Shown piece after piece: positions 1 through 5,650 of a stretch of DNA of 5,680 nucleotides (the first letter of the stretch is position 1; each line of letters begins with the position of its first letter). The stretch is taken from the NCBI GenBank assembly GCA_040876735.1, contig JBBDPC010000044.1, positions 1 to 5,680 on the forward strand, in the 5' to 3' direction. The notes beneath the pieces are model-generated. The model was not told the DNA's origin, searched no databases, and worked only from the letters and a program-made list of their open reading frames with translations. Position numbers and translations under genes: made by a program. The DNA is from Natronomicrosphaera sp040876735 (GTDB lineage: Bacteria > Planctomycetota > Phycisphaerae > Phycisphaerales > Phycisphaeraceae).

Positions 1-26
1 TGAGAGTTCGAGTCTCTCCACCGGCA
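1..26 (+). tRNA. 3' end of a tRNA gene, probably tRNA-Leu (partial)
   Basis: The window opens inside a tRNA. A 5-bp T stem (GAGAG/CTCTC, 2-6 and 14-18) encloses a canonical 7-base T loop, TTCGAGT (7-13). The 3' acceptor strand CACCGGC (19-25) and discriminator A (26) follow. The next bases are CTT, so CCA is not encoded and would be added after transcription. The missing 5' strand should read GCCGGTG. A 5' end of this kind with discriminator A is typical of bacterial tRNA-Leu, but the anticodon lies outside the window, so the identity is an inference. No T-rich terminator is visible just downstream. Confidence 0.75.
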
Positions 27-93
27 CTTACACCTCTGGCCGTATCGCCTTCTGAGCCTCACTTACCGCGGCAAGGCATTGCGGTCGCCGGCG

Positions 94-948
94 TCACCGG
101 CCACCTTCCGGTTGAATCCGAATCTCATAGTCAAACTCGCTCACAGCGTCAGTCCCGCGGTAGTTGCCGAACGTGGGCGCGGCGTTGCCGGGATCGGCGG
201 CAACGGCGAGTGCGATGTGCTCGCCGCTGGTGGCGACGCCGACCGTGGGGTCGTAGCCGCGCCATCCGCCGCCGGGCACGTACACTTCTGCCCATGCATG
301 CAGTTCGTTCGCCTGATTCAACGACTCGATCGTGCAGTACCCGCTGACGAACCGGGCCGCCAACCCCACTGCCCGGCACAGTTCCATGAACAACAGCGTC
401 AGATCCCGGCAGGAGCCTTCACGCCGAGCCAGGGTCCGGCTTGCCGGCCAGGGGTTGCCCTGCTCGCGGTGGATCTGCGTGCATTGATCGGGAATATGCC
501 GCACGAGTCGTCGCAGATACTCCAAAGTCTGGCCCGCCGCTTCCTGACGTAGCTCATCCGCCAGTCGATCCACCGTCCGATCATGGTCGGCCCGCTGACG
601 AAACACCATCAAAGGTGGAACCAGCGCTGGTCCATATTCCACAGGCAACTGCTCTGCGCCTCGCTCAGTCACCAGGTAGTCAAAGGGACTGGTCTCGAGC
701 ATTCGTATCTGACTCGTGCTCTGAATCTGCATCTGTTCATGCGTCCCGTTGAACCAGATGACGCGGGTGCGGTTGTCGTGGGCATCGAGAATCTGCGTGG
801 ATCCCGTCGGCGTCGGAGTGATCTGAAGGTCGAATGCCAGCAGATGTTGCGCATGGTCGTGTCGTGGGCAGAGCCGGATCAGCATGGGCTCGAAGAAAAC
901 CGGGCGGTCGTAGCGATAGCGAAGTGCATGGGTGATACTGAACTGCAT
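94..948 (-). CDS. transglutaminase-like cysteine protease-fold family protein
   Basis: This is a 284-residue protein of the bacterial transglutaminase-like family. Residues about 3-80 match the N-terminal beta domain that usually precedes the catalytic core (Bact_transglu_N type, starting HALRYRYDRPVFFEPMLIRL). The core spans about 120-235 and carries the full triad: Cys180 in GSCRDLT, His217 in LHAWAEVYVPGGGW, and Asp233 in GYDPTVG. There is no signal peptide or membrane segment, so it is probably cytoplasmic. Members act as amidases, peptidases or transglutaminases; the substrate here is unknown. The ATG at 948 fits the family start, although no good Shine-Dalgarno sequence precedes it. It lies 48 bases after the hom stop on the same strand, so it is probably co-transcribed with hom. 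It ends with TGA. No promoter of its own is evident in the short gap. Confidence 0.9.
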   Translation of the reverse strand: MQFSITHALRYRYDRPVFFEPMLIRLCPRHDHAQHLLAFDLQITPTPTGSTQILDAHDNRTRVIWFNGTHEQMQIQSTSQIRMLETSPFDYLVTERGAEQLPVEYGPALVPPLMVFRQRADHDRTVDRLADELRQEAAGQTLEYLRRLVRHIPDQCTQIHREQGNPWPASRTLARREGSCRDLTLLFMELCRAVGLAARFVSGYCTIESLNQANELHAWAEVYVPGGGWRGYDPTVGVATSGEHIALAVAADPGNAAPTFGNYRGTDAVSEFDYEIRIQPEGGR

Positions 949-996
949 CGATCAACTTTACCAGAATGAGCGTTGACAAGCGGCGCCAGTGGCTGC

Positions 997-2313
997 TTAC
1001 TGCGGCATGTCGACGATCCGGATGACCACCGGTTCGCTGGCGATCACGTCCATCGCCTTGATGCGTTGGACGGCGGCGTGCAGGTCGCCTTGCTTCGCGT
1101 CGTGGGTGAGCACGACGACCGGCACGAACTGGCCGACGGCGCTCTCGTGCTGCAACACCGCCGAGAGACTGATGCCCCGCTCCCCCAGCGCGGCGGTGAT
1201 CTTCGCCATCGTGCCCGGCGAATCCAAAGCGTTGACGCGAAGGTAGTACCGGCTGACCCGCTCGCCGGGCGAGACCAAGATGGCCGGGCCGTTGCGGTCG
1301 GGGGTGAGGTGCATCTGCCCGAACGCGTGCGGATACCAGCCGGCGGCGACGTTGAGCACATCGGAGACGACCGCGCTGGCGGTGGGCATTCGGCCGGCGC
1401 CGGCGCCGTAGTAGAGCGTGTGGCCCACGGCATGGCCGAACACGCTCAGCGCGTTGAACGCGCCTTCGACCTTCGCCAGCAGTTCGTGCTTGTGAATAAA
1501 GCAAGGCTCCACGCCCACGCTGATCGACGCTTCGCCCGGCTGCTGCTCGGCGATGGCCAGCAGCTTGATGTCGTACCCCATCTCGTCGCCGAAGCGGATG
1601 TCGGCGAGGTCGAGCTTGTCGATGCCGACGCAACCCACCGCCTCCTCGGGCACGGCCGCGCCGAAGGCCAGCGATGCCAGGATCGCCAGCTTCTGCGCCG
1701 CGTCTTTGCCGGAGACGTCCAGCGTCGGGTCCGCCTCGGCATAGCCCTTCTGCTGCGCCTCTTTGAGCACGTCGGCGTACGCCCGGCCGTCGCGGCTCAT
1801 GGCGGTGAGGATGAAGTTGCACGTGCCGTTGAGAATGCCGTACAAGCCGGCGATGCGGTTGGCCATCAGCCCGAACTTCAACGCCGTCACGCAGGGGATG
1901 CCCCCGGCACACGACGCCTCGAAAGCGATCGCCGCCTGGTGCTGGCGCGCCAGCGCGAACAACTCGGGCCCCTCGGCAGCCAGCAGCGCCTTGTTCGCCG
2001 TGACCACATGCTTGCCCGCTTTCAGCGCCCGGCGGACATGCTCGCTGACCACGCCCCGGCCGCCGGCCACCTCCACCACCACCGACACGTCCGGCGTATC
2101 GAAAAACGCATCCGCATCATCCGTCAGCAGCGCGCGGTCCACCTCGCCCGCCCGGCAGGCCTTCGCCACGTCGCGCACCAGCACGCGGCGCAGCGCCACC
2201 GGCCGGCCGACGCGCTGCTCGTACAACGCCGCCTGTTCGCGCAGCAGCGTCGCCACGCCGCCGCCGACCGTGCCGCAGCCGATCATCCCGATGCCGATTG
2301 CCTTCGCCGTCAA
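997..2313 (-). CDS. hom: homoserine dehydrogenase (NAD(P)H-dependent, with C-terminal ACT domain)
   Basis: It reduces L-aspartate-4-semialdehyde to L-homoserine, the branch point to threonine and methionine, in the cytoplasm. The product has 438 residues, a usual length for the stand-alone enzyme. The Rossmann dinucleotide motif GCGTVG is at 12-17. VTANKALLA is at 104-112, with the conserved Lys108. NGTCNFIL starts at 162. The family signature AEADPTLDVSGKDAAQK is at 192-208, with Asp199, Asp204 and the catalytic-type Lys208. An ACT domain fills about 354-432, which in this family usually mediates feedback inhibition by threonine. I chose the TTG at 2311-2313 because AAGGAG lies six bases upstream and the family N-terminus begins there. 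An in-frame GTG at 2409 would add 32 unconserved residues. It is divergent from purM and upstream of the transglutaminase-like gene. It ends with TAA. Confidence 0.97.
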   Translation of the reverse strand: MTAKAIGIGMIGCGTVGGGVATLLREQAALYEQRVGRPVALRRVLVRDVAKACRAGEVDRALLTDDADAFFDTPDVSVVVEVAGGRGVVSEHVRRALKAGKHVVTANKALLAAEGPELFALARQHQAAIAFEASCAGGIPCVTALKFGLMANRIAGLYGILNGTCNFILTAMSRDGRAYADVLKEAQQKGYAEADPTLDVSGKDAAQKLAILASLAFGAAVPEEAVGCVGIDKLDLADIRFGDEMGYDIKLLAIAEQQPGEASISVGVEPCFIHKHELLAKVEGAFNALSVFGHAVGHTLYYGAGAGRMPTASAVVSDVLNVAAGWYPHAFGQMHLTPDRNGPAILVSPGERVSRYYLRVNALDSPGTMAKITAALGERGISLSAVLQHESAVGQFVPVVVLTHDAKQGDLHAAVQRIKAMDVIASEPVVIRIVDMPQ

Positions 2314-2319
2314 GCCGTG

Positions 2320-2325
2320 CTCCTT
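2320..2325 (-). promoter_or_regulatory. Shine-Dalgarno sequence of hom (decides a TTG start)
   Basis: On the minus strand the bases read AAGGAG, preceded by GG, followed by six bases (CACGGC) and then TTG. This is the best ribosome binding site in the window. It settles the start on TTG at 2313, ahead of the internal ATG nine codons further on and the GTG 32 codons upstream. Confidence 0.85.
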
Positions 2326-2337
2326 CCGTCTCGTCCA

Positions 2338-2356
2338 CAGGCCCGATGCAGGCCCG
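2338..2356. repeat. 8-base direct repeat CAGGCCCG x2 in the hom leader
   Basis: CAGGCCCG occurs at 2338-2345 and again at 2349-2356 on the plus strand, separated by ATG. The copies are 11 bases apart, about one helical turn. They lie between the candidate hom -10 element and the hom Shine-Dalgarno sequence. That spacing is what a tandem regulator site could look like, but in GC-rich DNA such a short repeat may be chance. Confidence 0.4.
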
Positions 2357-2358
2357 GC

Positions 2359-2367
2359 AGCATACCA
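2359..2367 (-). promoter_or_regulatory. candidate extended -10 promoter element for hom
   Basis: On the minus strand the bases read TGG then TATGCT. This gives the TGn extension and four of six matches to the -10 consensus (TATnnT). A start about seven bases downstream would give a leader of about 40 bases that includes the Shine-Dalgarno sequence. No good -35 box sits 16-18 bases upstream, which is tolerable for an extended -10. It is a motif match only. Confidence 0.35.
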
Positions 2368-2419
2368 GCCGGCCGATTTTCCAGCCACCACACGCCCTTC
2401 GCCAACCACCCGTTTTCGT

Positions 2420-2425
2420 TAGACT
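2420..2425 (+). promoter_or_regulatory. possible -10 element directly before purM
   Basis: TAGACT immediately precedes the first purM ATG and resembles TATAAT at three positions. If it is used, transcription would begin near 2432-2435, at the second ATG, and give a leaderless message. That would explain the absence of a ribosome binding site. The -35 region is poor, so this is weak. Confidence 0.2.
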
Positions 2426-3535
2426 ATGCCACCTATGGCCGACTCCCGCCCACCTGACAAGCCCCACGCCGCCAAGCCGATGACCTACGCCGGCGCGGGC
2501 GTCGACATCGACGCCGGCGACCGCATGGTCAACCTCATCGAGCACCACATGCGCCGCACCTACGGCCCGCGCGTGCTCGGCAAGCATGGCGGGTTCGCCG
2601 GCTGCTTCCGCCTCGACTTCAACGAACGCCTGTTCAAGCGCAACTACCGCGACCCCGTCCTCGTCTCCTGCACCGACGGCGTGGGCACCAAGGTCAAGCT
2701 CGCCGCCGAGCTGCAAATCCACGACACCGTCGGCCAGGACCTGGTCGCGATGAGCGTCAACGACCTGATCGTCCAGGGCGCCGAGCCGCTGTTCTTCCTC
2801 GACTACATCGGCATCCACAAGCTCACGCCCGAACTCGCCGCCGACATTGTCAAAGGCGTCGCCGACGGCTGCGAACTGGCCGACTGCGCCCTGCTCGGCG
2901 GCGAGACGGCCGAGATGCCCGACGTCTACGCGCCCGGCGACTTCGACCTCGCCGGCTTCGCCGTCGGCGTCTGCGAACTCAACCGCATGATCGACGGCTC
3001 GCGCACCGAGCCGGGCGACGTCGTGCTCGGCCTCGCCTCCAGCGGCATCCACTCCAACGGCTACAGCCTCGTACGCGCCATCGTCAAAGAGGCGAAGCTC
3101 AAGCTCGACAAGACCTATGACGAACTGGAGACCGACCAGTCGTTGGGCCGGGTGCTGCTCGAACCGACGCGCATCTACGCCCGCGCCGTCGTCTCCACGC
3201 TGCGCCATTACACCGTCAAGCAGGTCGTCTCTGCGATGAGCCACATCACCGGCGGCGGCATGGTGGGCAACATCCCCCGCACGCTCGGCGACACGCTCGA
3301 CGCCAACATCGCCCGCGACGCCTGGCAGGTCCCGCCCGTTTTCAAGTTCCTGCAAAAGCATGGCAACGTCGCCGACGAGGAGATGCTCCGCGTCTTCAAC
3401 ATGGGCGTCGGCTACGTGCTCATCGTCCGCCCCTACTTCGCCGAGGCCATCGCCGACCGCCTCACCCGGGCCGGCGAAACCGTCTTCCGCCTCGGCGAAC
3501 TCGTGCCCGGCAGCGGCAAGGTCCACATCCGCTGA
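2426..3535 (+). CDS. purM: phosphoribosylformylglycinamidine cyclo-ligase (AIR synthetase)
   Basis: It closes the imidazole ring in purine synthesis, converting FGAM and ATP to AIR, ADP and phosphate, in the cytoplasm as a dimer. The product has up to 369 residues, slightly longer than the usual 345 or so because of its N-terminus. The PurM hallmarks are all present in order: YAGAGVDIDAG (21-31), the SCTDGVGTK loop (81-89), the GQDLVAMSVNDL stretch (103-114), LLGGETAEMPD (156-166), SSGIHSNGYSLVR (205-217), MSHITGGGMVGNIPR (271-285) and FNMGVGYV (324-331). No key motif is missing. The start is uncertain: ATG codons occur at 2426, 2435 and 2480, and none has a Shine-Dalgarno sequence. The conserved family sequence begins at 2480 (MTYAGAG). 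I keep 2426 as the longest supported start. It is divergent from hom across 112 bases and ends with TGA. Confidence 0.97.
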   Translation: MPPMADSRPPDKPHAAKPMTYAGAGVDIDAGDRMVNLIEHHMRRTYGPRVLGKHGGFAGCFRLDFNERLFKRNYRDPVLVSCTDGVGTKVKLAAELQIHDTVGQDLVAMSVNDLIVQGAEPLFFLDYIGIHKLTPELAADIVKGVADGCELADCALLGGETAEMPDVYAPGDFDLAGFAVGVCELNRMIDGSRTEPGDVVLGLASSGIHSNGYSLVRAIVKEAKLKLDKTYDELETDQSLGRVLLEPTRIYARAVVSTLRHYTVKQVVSAMSHITGGGMVGNIPRTLGDTLDANIARDAWQVPPVFKFLQKHGNVADEEMLRVFNMGVGYVLIVRPYFAEAIADRLTRAGETVFRLGELVPGSGKVHIR

Positions 3536-3931
3536 CCCCGGCGTGACATGGCAGCCCACCCCCTCCCCCGCCCTGCCACGATCGCGGCAACGCCATCTCC
3601 ACAAACTGTTTGCAGCTCGACTCCCCCTTGAGAGGCCGTCACCGCCTCCACCCGGCCGCCACCGCTCCAACCCCTGCCCAGCCCCAGGGTTGCGCCCATC
3701 AGCCCGACGGATGCCGCTGACAGCCCCGCCACCGCACCCGTTGCGCGCATTTTGCCCCAAGCCCCGCCCCACCCGGGCAGCGCCTTCGACCCACCGGCTT
3801 CTCCCACGCCGGCTCAGGCTGATCGAAAAAAACGTCCATCCATATAAAGACGCTGCGCATCACCGATGCGCACAAAGGCGACGGAAATGCCCGCTGCACG
3901 CAGATTCCGTGAAGAAGTTGGAACGATGGAA
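3536..3931. other. intergenic region without a recognisable gene, C-rich on the plus strand
   Basis: This lies between the converging stops of purM and the fructosamine kinase gene. From about 3550 to 3815 the plus strand is rich in C and poor in G, with runs such as CCACCCCCTCCCCCG. A minus-strand reading frame (GTG at 3807 into the purM 3' end) is open, but it has glycine- and arginine-rich low-complexity content, no known motif and no ribosome binding site, so I do not call it a gene. A small inverted repeat (CCGGC/GCCGG, 3794-3812) and an A7 run near 3825-3831 are also present. Confidence 0.6.
3854..3872 (-). terminator. perfect 8-bp hairpin, possible terminator of the fructosamine kinase gene
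   Basis: TGCGCATC-ACC-GATGCGCA is a perfect 8-bp stem with a 3-base loop, about 60 bases past the kinase stop codon. On the minus strand it is followed by GCGTCTTTATATGG, so the T tract is weak, and a T7 run comes only some 20 bases later. The position suits a 3' end or processing signal. A strong intrinsic terminator is not demonstrated. Confidence 0.4.
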
Positions 3932-4831
3932 TCAGCCGAGTCGGCGAAGTTGATGGGTGACGTCTTCGCAGGCCGCGACGTAGCGGTCGCCGAAGAGGCG
4001 GATGTGCAGCAGCATGGTGTTCAGCCAGTAGACCCGGCAGCGGCGTTCGAAGCCCGGCCGGAGCGGGTGCTGCTGCGTGTACGTTTCAAAAAACGTTTCG
4101 TCGGCCGTCTGGAACAGGCGGAGGTAGGCCAGTTCATACTCCGTGTCGGCATAGGTGGCGGCGGGGTCGATGAAGGCGAGCAGGCGGGGGCGGTCGGCAT
4201 GGGCATCGTCGACGAGGATGTTGGTCGTCCAGAGGTCGCCGTGGACGAGGGTGGGCGTCGCCTGCTCGGGCAGCCAGTGGCCGAGGTGCTCGATGACGTG
4301 GTGGGCCGTCTCCCGGGCGCGGGAGCCGAGTTGCTCGCGCACGGCATGAAACTCGCGCTCGATCACCGGGGTGAACACGTCCAGCCAGCGCGGCTGCCCG
4401 GGCTGGCCGTCGCCCGCCGGGCCGAACGTCGCGCGGGTGTGTGTGTGCAGCCCGGCCACATGCACCGCCATCTGCTGTTGCAGCGAGGCGACGCCGCGCG
4501 GACTCAGCCGGGCGTCGGCGAGGTTCGTCCCCGCCACCCGCTCCATCAGCAGCCCGCTGATGTTCAGTTGCTCGTCGGCGAAGCAGGCGTAAGGCGTCGG
4601 CACGGGAAACGACGACCGCCGACGATACCAGTTCAGCTCCGCCATCTCGCGGGCGAACGTGTCGTAGTGATCGAGCGTGTTGATCTTCGCCACCAGCCAG
4701 CCCGGCTCGCCGTCCAGCCGCCAGGCCCAGACGAGGTTGACCATGCCGCCGTTGAGCTGGCGCATCGCCGTGACCTGCCGGGCCGGGTCCAGCCACCGCT
4801 GCACCAGCATCGTCGCCAGCGTCGTGTTCAT
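3932..4831 (-). CDS. fructosamine-3-kinase family protein (FN3K / ketosamine-3-kinase fold)
   Basis: This family phosphorylates the sugar C3 hydroxyl of fructosamines or ribulosamines on glycated amines, making them unstable and so removing the sugar. It is cytoplasmic. With the ATG at 4831 the protein has 299 residues, close to the usual 290 or so. The glycine-rich loop LNGGMVNLVW is at 26-35, the ATP-binding Lys is at 49 (LVAKIN) and the likely partner Glu at 65. The catalytic loop VHGDLWTTN has His197, Asp199 and Asn204. The metal-binding Asp222 is in FIDPAATYADTEYELAYLRLF, and the family C-terminus PLRPGFERR...LLHIRLFGDRY follows. The DLW motif and the C-terminal pattern separate it from ordinary aminoglycoside phosphotransferases. 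Most relatives read HGDLWSGN; here SG is TT. A GTG at 4846 is a second possible start. The TTG at 4972 is unlikely, because it lies in the T tract of a terminator. No good ribosome binding site is seen. Confidence 0.93.
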   Translation of the reverse strand: MNTTLATMLVQRWLDPARQVTAMRQLNGGMVNLVWAWRLDGEPGWLVAKINTLDHYDTFAREMAELNWYRRRSSFPVPTPYACFADEQLNISGLLMERVAGTNLADARLSPRGVASLQQQMAVHVAGLHTHTRATFGPAGDGQPGQPRWLDVFTPVIEREFHAVREQLGSRARETAHHVIEHLGHWLPEQATPTLVHGDLWTTNILVDDAHADRPRLLAFIDPAATYADTEYELAYLRLFQTADETFFETYTQQHPLRPGFERRCRVYWLNTMLLHIRLFGDRYVAACEDVTHQLRRLG

Positions 4832-4903
4832 CTGTGAAGCGTTCACCGGAGCCCCGTAGGTCGCGTCGGCAGGTCGATCATGCGGCGGGCCTGTTGTGGC
4901 CAA

Positions 4904-4914
4904 ACTGTTACAGT
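4904..4914. promoter_or_regulatory. short palindrome ACTGT-T-ACAGT upstream of the kinase gene
   Basis: A perfect 5-bp inverted repeat around one base lies about 73 bases before the kinase ATG, in a locally AT-richer patch of the only region where that gene's promoter can sit. It could be an operator or overlap a promoter, but no convincing -35/-10 pair is visible. Confidence 0.25.
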
Positions 4915-4970
4915 AATCGACACTTTCCCCTTTCGCCACCGACGCCGGGCGCCGTGCCCTCGGCGCATGC

Positions 4971-4997
4971 AAAAAGCCCCGGCATCAGGCCGAGGCT
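4971..4997 (-). terminator. intrinsic terminator downstream of tRNA-Gly
   Basis: On the minus strand AGCCTCGGC pairs with GCCGGGGCT: nine pairs including one G-U, with a 5-base loop CTGAT. The run TTTTT follows at once. This is a textbook intrinsic terminator, placed 27 bases after the tRNA-Gly 3' end. It should end that transcript before the fructosamine kinase gene. Confidence 0.87.
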
Positions 4998-5023
4998 CAT
5001 CACCAGTTGCGATGGTTTCAAAA

Positions 5024-5094
5024 AGCGGGTGACGGGAATCGAACCCGCATCATTGGCTTGGGAAGCCAACGCTCTGCCATTGAGCTACACCCGC
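5024..5094 (-). tRNA. tRNA-Gly, anticodon CCC
   Basis: This is a complete 71-base cloverleaf. The acceptor GCGGGTG/CACCCGC has discriminator T. The D stem is GCTC/GAGC with loop AATGGCA. The anticodon stem TTGGC/GCCAA encloses loop TTCCCAA, giving anticodon CCC, which reads GGG. The variable loop is TGAT. The T stem GCGGG/CCCGT (one G-U pair) has loop TTCGATT. The acceptor sequence and discriminator T are typical of bacterial tRNA-Gly. CCA is not encoded; the next bases are TTT. It is a single-gene unit closed by the terminator at 4971-4997. No clear promoter is seen just upstream. Confidence 0.97.
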
Positions 5095-5417
5095 TACTTG
5101 GCAAACTGCAATCTCCCCCACTCGCACCTACTTACAAGAATGACAGCCACAGTCGGCCGGTCGCTAAGGGCACCCTTGCCGGCCATCGCGGACGGCCTTC
5201 GGAACGCTGCCGTTGCACAACCGCCCCATCATATCAGGACTTTCAGCCGATGCCGAAAGCAAGCCGACGACGCCAACCGGCCAGCGGACAGATGAGCCGC
5301 CACACCTGCGACGACGCTCGGCCATTCACGGACTCTTTCTCGGCCCCGGCAGACGAGGGTCGGGTTCGCAAATCTTGCTTTTGGCGAAATTTACGTCAGA
5401 AGTGCTGGCCAATCTCC
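5095..5417. other. intergenic stretch upstream of tRNA-Gly, nothing recognised
   Basis: Several frames are open here only because stops are rare in GC-rich DNA. None of the translations shows a known motif or a ribosome binding site. The minus-strand promoter of tRNA-Gly should lie in the first hundred bases, but I see no convincing -35/-10 pair. Confidence 0.5.
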
Positions 5418-5452
5418 CCGCCCGGCCCGCGTTAAGCGGGGTGCCGGGGCGG
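5418..5452. other. strong GC-rich hairpin
   Basis: The inner stem CCCGC/GCGGG (5426-5430 and 5436-5440) has loop GTTAA. An outer stem of eight pairs (5418-5425 with 5444-5452, one bulged G) extends it to about 13 pairs. Neither strand has a T run after it, so it is not a classical terminator. It marks the boundary between GC-rich DNA on its left and the less GC-rich repeat cluster on its right. Confidence 0.55.
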
Positions 5453-5524
5453 TTCGACGGGTGGAAAAAGCTCCCTGTGCGCAACCCATCATACAGGATT
5501 TCTCTCGAAAAGTTCGCGCATTCT

Positions 5525-5604
5525 TTTAACAGCCAAACGGCCCTGATTTCGCCAGTTCGCGCGCAGCGTAAGTTCAGCCATTTACAGGCTTTGGTGCTGT
5601 TAAA
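5525..5604 (+). repeat. imperfect inverted repeat with following T6 run
   Basis: TTTAACAGC (5525-5533) is a perfect reverse complement of GCTGTTAAA (5596-5604). Pairing can continue inward through CAAA and GCC against TTTG and GGC with small bulges, about 16 pairs in all, around a loop of some 44 bases. On the plus strand the repeat is followed by CAC and six T (5608-5613). It may be a structured leader, an attenuator or a long-loop terminator. The function is not determined. Confidence 0.5.
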
Positions 5605-5650
5605 CACTTTTTTGAGGCGGCCGTCGTCGCGCGCGAAAAGCGCGAACTGG
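5552..5650. repeat. 11-bp inverted repeat CCAGTTCGCGC / GCGCGAACTGG
   Basis: CCAGTTCGCGC at 5552-5562 is the exact reverse complement of GCGCGAACTGG at 5640-5650. A further copy of the core AGTTCGCGC lies at 5511-5519, so the 9-mer occurs twice directly and once inverted within 140 bases. The right copy also forms a local hairpin, TCGCGC-GCGAAAA-GCGCGA (5627-5645). Possible roles are a regulator binding site or alternative RNA pairings. Confidence 0.5.

Noticed and set aside
973..978. TTGACA on the plus strand as a -35 box
   Set aside because: It points into the antisense strand of hom, with only a weak -10 (CTTACT) after it and no gene to drive.
973..2457. Long plus-strand open frame (494 codons) opposite hom
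   Set aside because: It is the antisense shadow of homoserine dehydrogenase. Its translation is His/Arg/Asp-rich with no motif, while the minus strand has every family signature.
2117..3772. Long minus-strand open frame (551 codons) opposite purM
   Set aside because: It is the shadow of purM in GC-rich DNA; the translation is low-complexity Gly/Ala/Asp/Val-rich without motifs.
3433..3807. Minus-strand frame with a hydrophobic Gly/Ala stretch in the purM-kinase gap
   Set aside because: It starts with GTG without a ribosome binding site, has no clear third-position bias, runs into the purM 3' end and has no known motif.
3866..4837. Plus-strand open frame opposite the fructosamine kinase
   Set aside because: It is an antisense shadow; the minus strand carries the complete kinase motifs in order.
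4834..5295. Plus-strand frames crossing the tRNA-Gly region
   Set aside because: They run through the terminator and tRNA gene on the opposite strand and show no protein motif.
5488..5493. TATGAT on the minus strand as a -10 box
   Set aside because: It is a good hexamer, but no -35 element lies at 16-18 bases and there is no nearby gene start to serve. The tRNA-Gly is almost 400 bases away.
5440..5560. tmRNA 5' end, suggested by GGCGGTTCGACGGG near 5448-5461
   Set aside because: The match to the conserved tmRNA start is short. About 90 bases later there is no plausible tag reading frame ending in Leu-Ala-Ala and a stop, and the 3' tRNA-like end would lie outside the window. It cannot be supported.
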